DNA of 64,000 bases from Aliivibrio sp. EL58. GTDB lineage: Bacteria > Pseudomonadota > Gammaproteobacteria > Enterobacterales > Vibrionaceae. Location: the NCBI RefSeq assembly GCF_900312675.1, contig NZ_OMPC01000001.1, positions 409,140 through 473,139 of the forward strand, read 5' to 3'. The notes beneath the pieces were generated by a model that worked only from the letters and a program-made list of their open reading frames with translations, was not told the DNA's origin and made no database searches. Both the position numbers and the translations under genes were made by a program. This document shows, piece after piece, positions 1 to 9,393 of the stretch (the stretch's first letter is position 1; each line of letters starts with the position of its first letter).

Positions 1-156
1 AAATTTGAGTCCAAAGCTCATGAATTTGGTGTAACCATTGAAGTGGTAACAGAAGCACCTATTAATGATATTAAACAGGGAACGTCACCTTATACAATTA
101 ATAATATAACCACACATTTTCCAAATCAGATTATCATTAAACGCGTTTTAGATTAA
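1..156 (+). CDS. C-terminal end of an unidentified protein (partial)
   Basis: An open frame runs from the first base to a TAA stop, giving 51 residues that end in IIIKRVLD. The start lies outside the window. The fragment mixes polar and beta-prone residues and has no membrane segment or motif that I recognise, so no function is offered. It converges on ybbP, and a strong hairpin lies in the gap between them, as expected if this is a real gene end. Codon use matches the neighbours. Confidence 0.6.
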   Translation, partial: KFESKAHEFGVTIEVVTEAPINDIKQGTSPYTINNITTHFPNQIIIKRVLD

Positions 157-200
157 CGTTATATAGTGCATAAGATTAATCTTAAAATATATCAAAGAGC

Positions 201-238
201 CGATTGAAGGAAGAATATATACCGTCTTCCTTCAATCG
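201..238. terminator. Bidirectional hairpin terminator
   Basis: A perfect 14-bp inverted repeat (CGATTGAAGGAAGA at 201-214, its complement at 225-238) surrounds a 10-base loop. It lies between two convergent genes. The flanks are A/T-rich rather than a pure T run, so termination efficiency is uncertain. Confidence 0.7.
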
Positions 239-266
239 TATTATTAAATTAACGAATGATAGTTGC

Positions 267-2744
267 TTACTTTAACGGTTTTAGTAACTGTTTTATCACA
301 CTTACTAAGCTCATAAATACAATCATCATGGCGAGTAACGGCAGCACAATCCACATACTTACGTGCAATGTGGGTTCAAGTTTAAAGCCCCATTTCACTA
401 AGCTAAATACGATTGCTTCTGCCCCCATTACCGCAACAAAGCCTGCGGCTAATGCCATGACCCCATATTCACTCCATAATGTCTGGCTAATACGCTGACG
501 GCTTGCTCCAAGGGTTCGATAAAGGGTAATTTCACGTTGACGCTGATACAGACTTAAACGCAGTAAAGTGAATATCAACAACACGCCACTCACCACGCCT
601 AAACCAGCTAAAACGCTCAATGACCACGTGATTTGAGCAAGCATCGCTTGGATTTTTCCACCCATGGTTCTAAAATCCAACAAACTCACGGTTGGATAAT
701 CACGAGCCAGTTGATTTAATAGTGTATTTTCGTTGTCATCGACTTTAAAGCTCACTAACCAAGTGGCAGGTAAATCAGCAATCACATCGGGTGTGAAGAT
801 AAAATAGAAGTTCGGTTTCATGCTCTGCCAATCCACAACACGAATAGAGTTCACCTCAGCAGAAAAGAATTGGCTGTTTACCGAAAAACTCAACGTATCG
901 CCAATTTGAATATCCAAATCATTCGCCACATCTTGCTCAACAGAGACGCCATTTTCTTTCGTCCATGCCCCTGCTGTAACTTGATTATGAACCGGCAACT
1001 CATCACGCCAAGTAAAGTTAATCTCACGACGTAGTGCATCTGAGCCTTGTCCTTCACCTTTCATTTTCTCTTTGGTACTTTCCCCGTTAATTTCAGTTAA
1101 ACGACCACGAATAATTGGATAACCATCCGATCTATCTAGCTTTTCATTATCTAATGCTTGTAAATATTCTTGTTGCTCATAAGGTGCAATATTCATCGCA
1201 AATACATTCGGAGCATCAGGTGGAAGCGTTTGTTGCCAATCCCCTAGTAAATCGGTTCTCACTAGCCAGATCACTGCAACTAACATTAATGAACCCGACA
1301 ATGCGGCTAATTGCATCATGCTGTTTTTTGGAGAACGTTTAATGCGACTAAGCGCTAGGGTCATCGCAGCCCCCCATTTAAAGCGTCCAAACAGATGTAC
1401 TAAGCCATAACTAATACCAGCAAGTAAGACAAATAGCACCACTAAGCCAACTGATACCATCCAGACTAGGCTGTTATTGCCATACATAAATAAGAAAGCG
1501 ACTACTGGTACCGCAATTAACCATAAGCCTTTTTTAGACGATGCGGTCATTTGAGATTGAAGTACCGCTATCGCAGGAGTGTCTAATAAACGCAATAGTG
1601 GGATGCCTAAAGCGGGTAAACCGATAAACAGCGCCACAACCGAGCCAAACGCAAATGGCTGCCAACCGTAACTTGGTAAGTCTTCTGGTAAAATTCCTGC
1701 CAGTGGGATACGCAGTAACAACTCTAGCCCAAGACCGATCAATGAACCTGCAATTACGCCAGTAAAGAACATCAAACCTACTTGGCTTAATAACCAACGT
1801 TTCAACCACTGCTTACTTGCACCCATGCTTTTTAACATGGCAACTGTATTAGCACGACTGGTTGCATAATGCTGACACGTTAATACCAAGGTGACAGATG
1901 CCATTAATATCACCATCAAGATAGTCAGTGACAAATACTGTTTGGCTTTTTGCATTAAATCTGCAGTTCGACCTTGAGTCTCTTCGCTTATCCAACGCTC
2001 TCCTGCTTGCAACTCATAATCACTTTGCAATAACGATATCGCACTATCATTACCTTTAAATAAGGTGCGATATTTAACACGGCTGCCCAGTTGAATTGCG
2101 CCTGTTTTATCTAAATCTGCCTGATGAATAAACACACTTGGCATGGTTCTAAATGGGTTAAACGCTAACTCTGGTTCCGATTCAATCACGCCACTTATTG
2201 GCATTTCAGCATCACCAATGGCAATAACATCACCAATATTGAGTTCAAGTAATGATAAAAGACGATCAGCTATCCACACTTCTCCAGGTTTAACTTGGCT
2301 ATGGATTTGGTTATCAGCCCCGCTTAATAAGAGTTCACCGCGAAGTGGGTAATTACTTTCTACCGATTTCACACTCACCAACTGCATTCCTGAATCACTG
2401 AATGCCATGGTTTGAAAACGTACTTGAGAAGATAACACTAAATTTTGGTCATGCGCTTGTTGCAAAATCAGCTCAGGGGTTGGATTAGCTGAACTAAACA
2501 CCAGATCGGCCGCCATCATGGAGCGACCTTGATCTGTCATAACTTTTTCTACTCGAATCGCCAACGCTGACAAGGCGACAACACAAGCAACGATCAAAGT
2601 TAATGCTGCCATTACAGGCCACAGCTGTCCTTGCCAGATCTCACGCCAACTCCAACGTAATATCATTTTGTTGCCAGAAGCTCGATTGTTTCCTGAAGGC
2701 TTTCTATTTCGAGAAGATCTTGGCGCTAATGATTTCTCATTCAT
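267..2744 (-). CDS. ybbP: FtsX-family ABC transporter permease (YbbP-like)
   Basis: The 825-residue inner-membrane protein has the MacB/FtsX exporter permease plan. An N-terminal membrane segment lies at about residues 43-66, followed by a periplasmic region. A central group of membrane helices spans about 270-500. A second large periplasmic domain follows, then a C-terminal FtsX domain at about 700-820 with the LYRTLGASRQRI cytoplasmic loop typical of the family. It starts one base after the stop of the ATPase gene, so the two are translationally linked. With tesA divergent next door, the arrangement matches E. coli tesA-ybbA-ybbP. The substrate is unknown; lysophospholipid or toxic-compound export is only a family-level guess. 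Confidence 0.9.
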   Translation of the reverse strand: MNEKSLAPRSSRNRKPSGNNRASGNKMILRWSWREIWQGQLWPVMAALTLIVACVVALSALAIRVEKVMTDQGRSMMAADLVFSSANPTPELILQQAHDQNLVLSSQVRFQTMAFSDSGMQLVSVKSVESNYPLRGELLLSGADNQIHSQVKPGEVWIADRLLSLLELNIGDVIAIGDAEMPISGVIESEPELAFNPFRTMPSVFIHQADLDKTGAIQLGSRVKYRTLFKGNDSAISLLQSDYELQAGERWISEETQGRTADLMQKAKQYLSLTILMVILMASVTLVLTCQHYATSRANTVAMLKSMGASKQWLKRWLLSQVGLMFFTGVIAGSLIGLGLELLLRIPLAGILPEDLPSYGWQPFAFGSVVALFIGLPALGIPLLRLLDTPAIAVLQSQMTASSKKGLWLIAVPVVAFLFMYGNNSLVWMVSVGLVVLFVLLAGISYGLVHLFGRFKWGAAMTLALSRIKRSPKNSMMQLAALSGSLMLVAVIWLVRTDLLGDWQQTLPPDAPNVFAMNIAPYEQQEYLQALDNEKLDRSDGYPIIRGRLTEINGESTKEKMKGEGQGSDALRREINFTWRDELPVHNQVTAGAWTKENGVSVEQDVANDLDIQIGDTLSFSVNSQFFSAEVNSIRVVDWQSMKPNFYFIFTPDVIADLPATWLVSFKVDDNENTLLNQLARDYPTVSLLDFRTMGGKIQAMLAQITWSLSVLAGLGVVSGVLLIFTLLRLSLYQRQREITLYRTLGASRQRISQTLWSEYGVMALAAGFVAVMGAEAIVFSLVKWGFKLEPTLHVSMWIVLPLLAMMIVFMSLVSVIKQLLKPLK

Positions 2745-2745
2745 T

Positions 2746-3429
2746 TCACTTCACCTCTTCGTGGATCTGTCCTGCATTGATGGTAAGTGTTCGCTCACAT
2801 CGCTCTGCCAATTTGGGATCATGAGTGATAAGAACCAATGTTGTGCCATGTTTTTGGTTCATCTCAAATAAGAGTTCAATAATATGCTCCGCAGTGGATT
2901 GATCTAAGTTACCTGTTGGTTCATCTGCAAAAAGAATGCGAGGCTGAGTCATGAACGCTCGCGCTAAGGCCACGCGTTGTTGCTCTCCACCTGAAAGTTG
3001 AGAAGGAAGATGTGTTTCTCGCCCTGCAAGGCCAACTGAATCTAACAACTGTTTTGCTTTTGCAATATCTTCACCTTCACCACGTAAAATCGCAGGCAAG
3101 GTGACATTTTCAAGGGCGGTTAAAGAAGGGATAAGTAAGAAGCTTTGAAACACAAAACCAATCGATTCACTGCGTATTTGAGCACGAGCTTCATCATCAA
3201 GCTGAGATAGGCTTTGCCCTAATAATTCAATATCACCAGAGGTTGGAATATCTAATCCTGCAAGCAAGGTCATTAAGGTTGATTTACCGGCACCAGAGGT
3301 TCCTACAATCGCGACGCTTTGTCCTGATTGAACCTCAAAAGAGATGTCTTTTAAAATGGTTAATTCAGCCTCGTTAGAAAGTACTGATTTTCCTACTGAG
3401 CTCACTTTTATGGCCGCTGTCATTGTCAT
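2746..3429 (-). CDS. ybbA: ABC transporter ATP-binding protein (YbbA-like)
   Basis: This 227-residue ATPase of the LolD/MacB class powers the YbbP permease encoded one base downstream. Visible motifs are Walker A GTSGAGKST (residues 43-51), the signature LSGGEQQRVALARAF, Walker B RILFADEPT with the D-loop GNLDQ, and the switch histidine in LITHD. Its length is normal for the class, and the FQSFLLIPSLTALENV stretch after the Q-loop is typical of LolD relatives. It shares an intergenic region with tesA, and a common membrane-lipid role is often assumed but is not shown by the sequence. Confidence 0.93.
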   Translation of the reverse strand: MTMTAAIKVSSVGKSVLSNEAELTILKDISFEVQSGQSVAIVGTSGAGKSTLMTLLAGLDIPTSGDIELLGQSLSQLDDEARAQIRSESIGFVFQSFLLIPSLTALENVTLPAILRGEGEDIAKAKQLLDSVGLAGRETHLPSQLSGGEQQRVALARAFMTQPRILFADEPTGNLDQSTAEHIIELLFEMNQKHGTTLVLITHDPKLAERCERTLTINAGQIHEEVK

Positions 3430-3583
3430 TTCCCTTTGCGATTATTTTTATGCTATTCCGCATATTGTATACCCAAGCACGATAAGATCTGCAATTTCCT
3501 TTACACTTCTTTAACTAATCCTTATACGTCGGCATCTCTATTTCTGTTATTCTATTGCGACTCGATTATCTAAAAGGTTGAAC

Positions 3584-4201
3584 ATGCGTAAATTCCTCAC
3601 TCTTTTTTTACTGCTATTAAGTAGCCAACTATTTATCCTTAAATCAGCCTATAGCCAAACGCTATTGATCCTTGGTGATAGCTTAAGCGCTGGCTATAAC
3701 ATGCCTATTGAGCAAAGTTGGCCTTCATTGCTGCCTCTACAACTAAAAAAACTAGGCAAAGTAACAGAGGTAATTAATGGCAGTATTTCTGGAGATACGA
3801 CAGGAAATGGACTAGATCGATTACCTACCCTACTTGAGCAGCATCAACCTAATTATGTCTTAATTGAATTAGGAGCAAACGATGGATTACGAGGCTTTCC
3901 ACCACAAAAAATTAACGCCAATTTAGAAATGATGTTTACGCAAATTAAAATGGCTAACGCTCAACCCTTGCTAATGCAAATTCAAGTACCACCTAATTAT
4001 GGAAAACGTTACAGCCAAGCGTTTGGATCACTCTATCCAAAATTAAGTAAAAAGCATGACATCCCTTTACTGCCTTTTTTCTTAGAAGAGGTGATCGTAA
4101 AGCCAGAATGGATAATGAAAGATGGATTGCATCCAAAACCAGAAGCACAACCTTGGATTGCAGAGTTTATGGCAAAAGAGCTCTCACCATATTTGAAGTA
4201 A
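3584..4201 (+). CDS. tesA: SGNH/GDSL esterase TesA (thioesterase I / lysophospholipase L1)
   Basis: This is a periplasmic multifunctional esterase hydrolysing acyl-CoA, lysophospholipid and aryl esters. A signal peptide (about residues 1-25) precedes the block I motif GDSLSAGYN with the nucleophilic Ser33. The oxyanion glycine and asparagine lie in NGSISGDT and LGANDGLRG, and the Asp/His pair is in DGLHP near the C-terminus. I place the start at ATG 3584 rather than the TTG six bases upstream, because the AAAAGG ribosome site at 3571-3576 is seven bases from this ATG. It is divergent from ybbA-ybbP as in enterics. Confidence 0.93.
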   Translation: MRKFLTLFLLLLSSQLFILKSAYSQTLLILGDSLSAGYNMPIEQSWPSLLPLQLKKLGKVTEVINGSISGDTTGNGLDRLPTLLEQHQPNYVLIELGANDGLRGFPPQKINANLEMMFTQIKMANAQPLLMQIQVPPNYGKRYSQAFGSLYPKLSKKHDIPLLPFFLEEVIVKPEWIMKDGLHPKPEAQPWIAEFMAKELSPYLK

Positions 4202-4211
4202 TATAAAAATA

Positions 4212-4244
4212 AAAAAACCGGGTATATAAATATCCGGTTTTTTA
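4212..4244 (+). terminator. Rho-independent terminator after tesA
   Basis: An A run followed by ACCGG pairs with CCGGT followed by a run of six T. The loop holds the sequence tatataaat. It sits 10 bases after the tesA stop and can also serve maoP on the opposite strand. Confidence 0.85.
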
Positions 4245-4263
4245 TTGAGACTTGAAAAATTAC

Positions 4264-4623
4264 TTAATCAAGATCATCTGATGATGAGTCATCGTTGTCA
4301 TCAGATCTATCTGCTGACGAACGTTGAGTGCTACATAATGTATAGAATTTTGGTTTAAAATTGATCTTATTTTGATATTTAAGCCAACATTGAGCAAATT
4401 CAGAGATCTCCGTAGGTTGATCCTTTACCTGTTCAACAAAACGGTGCTCTGCATCAGATTCTGGCGCAAACACACCATTTAGCAAAGATTGCATGGTGCG
4501 ACCGTACGTTTCTAAAATAGTCGCTTCACGAATTGTAAAACCACTACGGCTAAAACCTCTTTTGAAGTTTTTATCATCATAAAATTTCGCTGTTATTCTC
4601 ACTTGATGCTTCTTTATAACCAC
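4264..4623 (-). CDS. maoP: MaoP, macrodomain-organisation protein (DUF413/YifE family)
   Basis: In E. coli MaoP acts with the nearby maoS site to organise the Ori macrodomain. The diagnostic DUF413 block is clear: FYDDKNFKRGFSRSGFTI, then a C-terminal block WLKYQNKINFKPKFYTL, and finally an acidic tail rich in Ser and Asp. Length (119 aa) is close to the family norm of about 112. The given GTG start at 4623 has no good ribosome site. An internal GTG at 4602, six bases after AAGAAG, may be the true start and would give 112 residues. It is divergent from hdfR, the same pairing as in enterics. Confidence 0.88.
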   Translation of the reverse strand: MVIKKHQVRITAKFYDDKNFKRGFSRSGFTIREATILETYGRTMQSLLNGVFAPESDAEHRFVEQVKDQPTEISEFAQCWLKYQNKINFKPKFYTLCSTQRSSADRSDDNDDSSSDDLD

Positions 4624-4733
4624 AGAAAACGTATATGTAATTCAGAGTGAGTGCCTTGTAAAACAAAAAATATTAGCGCTTTCAATTAAAATATTTTATT
4701 GTGGCTAATATCGCCATCAAAGAGATGAATACC

Positions 4734-5594
4734 TTGGATACTGATCTGCTTAAAACCTTCTTAGAAGTCACAAAAACGCGCCATTTTGGGCGTGCTGCAG
4801 AGCATTTATTTCTCACACAGTCTGCCGTGAGTTTCCGTGTTCGCCAATTGGAGTCACAATTAGGAAACCCATTATTTACTCGTCAACGCCATAATGTTCA
4901 ATTGACTGCAGCTGGAGAACGATTGTTACCTTATGCTGAGGCTATTTTACAAACGTGGGGACGAGCCAAGCAAGATGTCGCGCTTACCGAAGATTATAAC
5001 TCTCAAGTAACTATTGGTGCGAGTGCACTCATTTGGGAGTTCGATGGTATTTCTAATTGGATCAACAGTATTTACGATACCGTTCAAGGATTAGCTCTAC
5101 GTTTAGAATCAATTCCTAGACAAGATCTCGCGAAATCATTACTCGATAAAAGTGTCGATCTATTTATTACTAGCGAGCCCCCAAAAATAGATGGTATTCG
5201 AGTATGTAAAATTCGTGATTATCAATTGCAACTAGTCTCTAACCAAGCCCATAGCACAATAAGCAGCATTCAACCTTTGCCTTTGGTTTATTTAGATTGG
5301 GGAGCACGCTTTTCTATTCAACATAGCAAGATAAATGAATTACAAAAAACACCCATTCTGCACACTCACTCATCGAGAATGGCTTTGGATTATTTGATAA
5401 CACACCCAAGTGTTGGTTACTTACCTGCACCTGTTATTAACCAGAGCGTTGATAATGGTGAGCTTTATGTAATTGAAGACGCTCCTGTTATGGAACAAGC
5501 GTTATATTTAGTGTGGCAAGAAAAAAGCGATAAAGCTGAACTTATCGAACAAATAACCGCTATTAACCCAAACATGGTAACGAAAAGCGTCTAA
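4734..5594 (+). CDS. hdfR: LysR-family regulator HdfR
   Basis: This DNA-binding regulator is closely similar to E. coli HdfR, a repressor of the flagellar master operon. The N-terminal winged helix is almost diagnostic (LLKTFLEVTKTRHFGRAAE, then FLTQSAVSFRVRQLE), and the LysR effector domain follows to the end. I prefer the TTG start at 4734, giving MDTDLLKTFL, which aligns with MDTELLKTFL of E. coli HdfR and lies nine bases after AAAGAG. Other in-frame starts are ATG 4725 and GTG 4701. Pairing with maoP supports orthology. Control of flagella in this organism is not implied by the sequence alone. Confidence 0.88.
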   Translation: MDTDLLKTFLEVTKTRHFGRAAEHLFLTQSAVSFRVRQLESQLGNPLFTRQRHNVQLTAAGERLLPYAEAILQTWGRAKQDVALTEDYNSQVTIGASALIWEFDGISNWINSIYDTVQGLALRLESIPRQDLAKSLLDKSVDLFITSEPPKIDGIRVCKIRDYQLQLVSNQAHSTISSIQPLPLVYLDWGARFSIQHSKINELQKTPILHTHSSRMALDYLITHPSVGYLPAPVINQSVDNGELYVIEDAPVMEQALYLVWQEKSDKAELIEQITAINPNMVTKSV

Positions 5595-5625
5595 CTTGTT
5601 CAGATTAAATATAGTAACAAACTTG

Positions 5626-5643
5626 AGGGCTCTAATGAGTCCT
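5626..5643 (+). terminator. Weak hairpin terminator after hdfR
   Basis: AGGGCTC pairs with GAGTCCT (one G-T pair) across a TAAT loop, followed by TAATTTTAT. It is 32 bases after the hdfR stop. The T tract is interrupted. Confidence 0.5.
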
Positions 5644-5684
5644 TAATTTTATCTGTCACTTAGGTAAATCGTTGTATTAAAGGG

Positions 5685-5713
5685 TTTAATAAACTTTCTC
5701 TAGTTACTATAAT
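5685..5713 (+). promoter_or_regulatory. Putative sigma-70 promoter of mgtE
   Basis: A perfect -10 TATAAT (5708-5713) lies 17 bases after a weak -35 TTTAAT (5685-5690). A start near 5720 would leave a leader of about 38 bases, too short to hold a magnesium riboswitch. The mgtE ribosome site ACGGAG is at 5745-5750. Confidence 0.5.
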
Positions 5714-5757
5714 TACGTATTACTTTTAAATCCTGCTTCCATCCACGGAGTACGACA

Positions 5758-7107
5758 TTGAACGAACATCAAGATTTATCATTCCAACTCGAAACGCTAT
5801 TCAATGCCGACGACCAACAGCAACAAATACGCCTACTGGGTGAATTTGTAGAAAACGGGTTAGATACCGGTTCTATTGCGCGTATTTTAGAATCTTTTCC
5901 AGTTGATGACCGTGTGCAATTATGGCGTCACCTGCCACTAGAAATGCATATTGAAGTATTAACTGAAATGCGTGCTGATGCTCGTGTCGCAATTCTAGAA
6001 GAACTGTCAGAAGCAGAATTAAACTTCACCTTAGCTAAACTGGATAACTTATCGTTAATTGAGTGGGCAGAGTCTCTACCTGATGAAATATTCAGTCTTG
6101 CTTTGCAACTTATCAGCCGTGATGAGCTTGATTTATATGATGATGCAAAGCAGTATGAAGATGACGAAGTTGGTCACTGGGCGGACAGGAAGATCGCAAC
6201 ACTGCCTTTTAATGTCAGTGTTGGGCGAGCTAAAAAACTATTAAAAACCAATTTATTTCAATCGCATCAATATATGCACTTAATTAACCGAGCGCATAAG
6301 TTTCACGGTATTGTGCAGTATACAGACATTTTGACTGCTGATGATTCCGTTAAAATCAACACATTAAAATTAGAAGATTGCTTAGTTCTTAATGTACATC
6401 AGCCCCTTAATGAAAGTATTGAAGCCGTTGAACACTCAGCCGTACCAAGTGTGGCGATTATCGACGACGATAACGTTTTAATTGGGCAACTTGATTGGCA
6501 ATTTGCGATTAATACCCAACGTGAAATTTACGAAACTCGTTTAATGGCCGGTACTGGTATGGATGAAGGGGACGATCTTTTCTCTCCTATCCTTAAGAGT
6601 TCAAAAAAACGTGGCGTTTGGCTTGGTATTAATCTTTTGACAGCAATATTAGCGTCTGTAACCATTGGGTTATTTGAAGATGTGATCACCCAAGTGGTTG
6701 CACTGGCAGTATTAATGCCAATCGTAGCCTCTATGGGTGGTATTGCTGGCAGCCAAACATTAACCTTAATGGTTCGTGCAATGGCACTAAATCAAATCAC
6801 CCCTGGTAACCGTTTTGCATTATTAAAGAATGAATTGGGGATTGGCTCAATCAACGGTTTGTTATGGTCATTAATCATCGGTGGTCTTGCTGGTGCTTGG
6901 TTCCAGTCGTTCGCGTTAGGTGCCACAATTTCACTCGCCATTATTGTAAACATTATTACGGCGGCTCTGTTTGGGGTTCTTATTCCTATCACCTTAGATA
7001 AGTTTAAGTTAGATCCTGCGCTTGCTGGCTCTGTTATTTTAACCACAGTCACGGATGTGGTCGGCTTCTTTGCTTTCTTAGGAACGGCAAGTTTGGTGAT
7101 GATGTAA
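5758..7107 (+). CDS. mgtE: MgtE-family magnesium transporter
   Basis: This inner-membrane Mg2+ channel is 449 aa, the usual MgtE length. An acidic helical N domain occupies about residues 1-130 (repeats like ESFPVDDRVQLWRHLP). Degenerate CBS domains span about 135-255, then five membrane helices run from about 283 to the end. The pore-lining features include the DPALAGSVILTTVTDVVGFF stretch with its conserved aspartates. The start is TTG at 5758, supported by the ribosome site ACGGAG seven bases upstream. It is followed by a strong terminator, so the unit appears monocistronic. In the family, the cytoplasmic domains gate the channel in response to internal Mg2+. Confidence 0.93.
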   Translation: MNEHQDLSFQLETLFNADDQQQQIRLLGEFVENGLDTGSIARILESFPVDDRVQLWRHLPLEMHIEVLTEMRADARVAILEELSEAELNFTLAKLDNLSLIEWAESLPDEIFSLALQLISRDELDLYDDAKQYEDDEVGHWADRKIATLPFNVSVGRAKKLLKTNLFQSHQYMHLINRAHKFHGIVQYTDILTADDSVKINTLKLEDCLVLNVHQPLNESIEAVEHSAVPSVAIIDDDNVLIGQLDWQFAINTQREIYETRLMAGTGMDEGDDLFSPILKSSKKRGVWLGINLLTAILASVTIGLFEDVITQVVALAVLMPIVASMGGIAGSQTLTLMVRAMALNQITPGNRFALLKNELGIGSINGLLWSLIIGGLAGAWFQSFALGATISLAIIVNIITAALFGVLIPITLDKFKLDPALAGSVILTTVTDVVGFFAFLGTASLVMM

Positions 7108-7140
7108 ACACGAGATCGTAACAATAGCCCCCAACAGATA

Positions 7141-7176
7141 AACACTGAGTCACCCCTTTGGCTCAGTGTTTTTTTA
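7141..7176. terminator. Strong terminator after mgtE
   Basis: AACACTGAG (7141-7149) pairs with CTCAGTGTT (7162-7170), followed by an uninterrupted T run to 7176. It separates mgtE from the convergent LysR gene. Confidence 0.9.
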
Positions 7177-7190
7177 TTAGCCTTTCAAAT

Positions 7191-8117
7191 TTACTCATTC
7201 GCTTTCAACGCACCAAACCTTTCAAAAAGAAAATCTAAAAATAATCGAATTCGCTTTGGCTGATATTTTTTACTAATGTATACCACATTCAAATCGGCAC
7301 TTGATACTGACGTCGATGTATTGAAATTTGCCATATAACCATTAAGCACTGTCACAAGGCGTAAGTTATTAATATCATCCTGCACATCTAATATCGACTT
7401 CAAAGCAATGCCTGCGCCTTCTAGCGCCCAATATCGAACGACTTCACCATCATCTGAAAATCGTTTAGGTAATACCGTTATTACATTCTTCTTATCTGTA
7501 TCTTGAAAATGCCACGTTTTAAGCTCTTCGTTACTGCGCACCATAGCAAGACAATTATGATTGACTAAATCTTGTGGGGTTAACGGCGTACCATACTTTG
7601 CTAGATATTTAGGTGATGCACATAATACTCGATGGCTTGACGATAAGCGTCGGGATATCAAACTACTATCAGCGAGCTCTCCGTATCGAACCACAATATC
7701 TACGCCTGATTCTGCAATATTTGAAACATCATCATTCAAATATAAATACGGCACCACCTCAGGGTATTTTTCACAGAATTCAGACAAAATAGGAAGGATG
7801 TATTGCTTACCAATGTCTTTTGGCGCACTGATTTTAAGTGGCCCTTTTACTTCTTTGACTCCATTTAATATCAGGTTCTCTGTCTCTTTTACATTATCAA
7901 GGATCTCAAGACACGCCTTATGATACAGGTAACCAGAATCGGTAAGGGATATATGCCTTGTGCTTCGATTCAGTAGCTTTACACCATATCGCTCTTCTAA
8001 GCCCTGTAATCTTGCTGTCATCGTTGCAGGAGAAAGACCCAACTCTCGCCCAGCCGCCGCCAACCCTTGATGCTTGATGACACTCACAAACATTGTCATA
8101 TCAGAAAACTTATCCAT
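7191..8117 (-). CDS. LysR-family regulator, probable regulator of the adjacent ene-reductase gene
   Basis: This is a 308-residue LysR regulator. The winged helix is in the first 60 residues (LAAAGRELGLSPATMTARLQGLE), and the substrate-binding domain follows from about residue 90. I use the ATG at 8117, preceded by AAGGTGG at good spacing, instead of a TTG 39 bases upstream that lacks a ribosome site. The HTH with TMTARLQGLEERYGVKLLNRSTR is of the CrgA/AaeR-like subgroup. The gene is divergent from an old-yellow-enzyme gene with 165 bases between them, the usual layout for a LysR protein and its target, so electrophile or quinone sensing is a reasonable inference. Confidence 0.85.
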   Translation of the reverse strand: MDKFSDMTMFVSVIKHQGLAAAGRELGLSPATMTARLQGLEERYGVKLLNRSTRHISLTDSGYLYHKACLEILDNVKETENLILNGVKEVKGPLKISAPKDIGKQYILPILSEFCEKYPEVVPYLYLNDDVSNIAESGVDIVVRYGELADSSLISRRLSSSHRVLCASPKYLAKYGTPLTPQDLVNHNCLAMVRSNEELKTWHFQDTDKKNVITVLPKRFSDDGEVVRYWALEGAGIALKSILDVQDDINNLRLVTVLNGYMANFNTSTSVSSADLNVVYISKKYQPKRIRLFLDFLFERFGALKANE

Positions 8118-8282
8118 TGCCACCTTCTCGATTATTTCAATCTTAAATATTGCCAACCACCATTATTTAGAAAACCTGAATAATGATTTTATATTTTACT
8201 CAATTATCAAATTAAAGCGAACAGATAGAATAACTGTCATTAAGTAATAACGACAAAGAATAAATTAAAGGTAGTAATCATC

Positions 8283-9383
8283 ATGAATTCATTATTTGAA
8301 AAAACAAACCTTAAAAAAATCAACCTACAAAATCGAGTTGTCATGGCTCCAATGACTCGCGCTCGTACTAGCCAGCCGGGTAACATTCCAAATGACATGA
8401 TGGCGACCTACTACAAGCAACGTGCAACTGCCGGATTAATTATCTCTGAAGCGACCCAAATTTCAGATGACTCCCAAGGCTACTCATTTACCCCAGGAGT
8501 TTATACCGATGAACAAGTAAAAGGATGGCAACCAATAACCAAAGCTGCTCACTCTCAAGGTGCGGCTATGTTCTGTCAGCTTTGGCATGTAGGCCGTGTA
8601 TCTCATCCTACTTTCCAAAAAGATGAATTGCCTATTGCGCCATCTGCTCTCGCTCCTGTCGAAACCAAAGTGTGGATTTCGGATGAACAAGGTAACGGTA
8701 ATATGGTTGATTGTATCCAGCCGCGAGCAATGACTCATGACGACATCAATCGTGTCATTCAAGATTTCGCCTACTCTGCAAAACGTGCAGTCGAAGCCGG
8801 TTTTGATGGTGTTGAAATACACGGCGGTAACGGATATTTAATTGATCAATTTCTTCGTACTAACTCTAACCATAGAACGGATAAGTATGGGGATTCTCGT
8901 GAGAACCGTCTTCGTTTTCTGCTTGAAGTTGTTGACGCAGTAAGCAAAGAGATCGGTGCCGATAAAGTTGGTGTTCGCCTTGCTCCTTTCATCACATTTA
9001 AAGACATGGATTGCCCAGATATTGTGCCAACTATTCTTGAAGCCTCAAGAGAATTACAATCACGTGATATTGCTTATTTGCATTTATCTGAAGCAGATTG
9101 GGACGATGCGCCTGTTATTCCTGAAAACTTCCGCATTGAACTAAGAAAACGGTTCACCAATACCATTATTGTTGCAGGTAGCTACACACAAGAACGTGCA
9201 AATGAAATCCTAAATAAAGGCTATGCCGATCTTATCGCTTTTGGTCGCCCATTCGTATCAAACCCAGATTTGGTTTCACGTTTAGAAAACAATCATGACC
9301 TCGCTACATTAGATGGCAATACGTTATTTGGCGGTAATGAACACGGTTATATTGACTACCCAGCCTACAGTAAAAGTCTGTAA
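8283..9383 (+). CDS. nemA: Old yellow enzyme family alkene reductase (NemA-like)
   Basis: This 366-aa FMN-dependent TIM-barrel enzyme would reduce activated C=C bonds (N-ethylmaleimide, enones) or nitro groups using NAD(P)H in the cytoplasm. Typical features are the N-terminal NRVVMAPMTRAR strand, the substrate His/Asn pair and proton-donor Tyr in HGGNGYLIDQFLR, the NHRTDKYG loop, and the FMN-phosphate region IAFGRPFVSNPDL. HGGNGY replaces the more common HGANGY. The symbol is by family resemblance only. The last 30 residues are nearly duplicated in a gene relic at 17652-17750. A LysR gene is divergent upstream, and a bidirectional hairpin follows. Confidence 0.9.
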   Translation: MNSLFEKTNLKKINLQNRVVMAPMTRARTSQPGNIPNDMMATYYKQRATAGLIISEATQISDDSQGYSFTPGVYTDEQVKGWQPITKAAHSQGAAMFCQLWHVGRVSHPTFQKDELPIAPSALAPVETKVWISDEQGNGNMVDCIQPRAMTHDDINRVIQDFAYSAKRAVEAGFDGVEIHGGNGYLIDQFLRTNSNHRTDKYGDSRENRLRFLLEVVDAVSKEIGADKVGVRLAPFITFKDMDCPDIVPTILEASRELQSRDIAYLHLSEADWDDAPVIPENFRIELRKRFTNTIIVAGSYTQERANEILNKGYADLIAFGRPFVSNPDLVSRLENNHDLATLDGNTLFGGNEHGYIDYPAYSKSL

Positions 9384-9393
9384 TACCTATAAA

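Noticed and set aside
5595-5757. Magnesium riboswitch before mgtE
   Set aside because: The predicted leader is only about 38 bases and shows no M-box-like structure.
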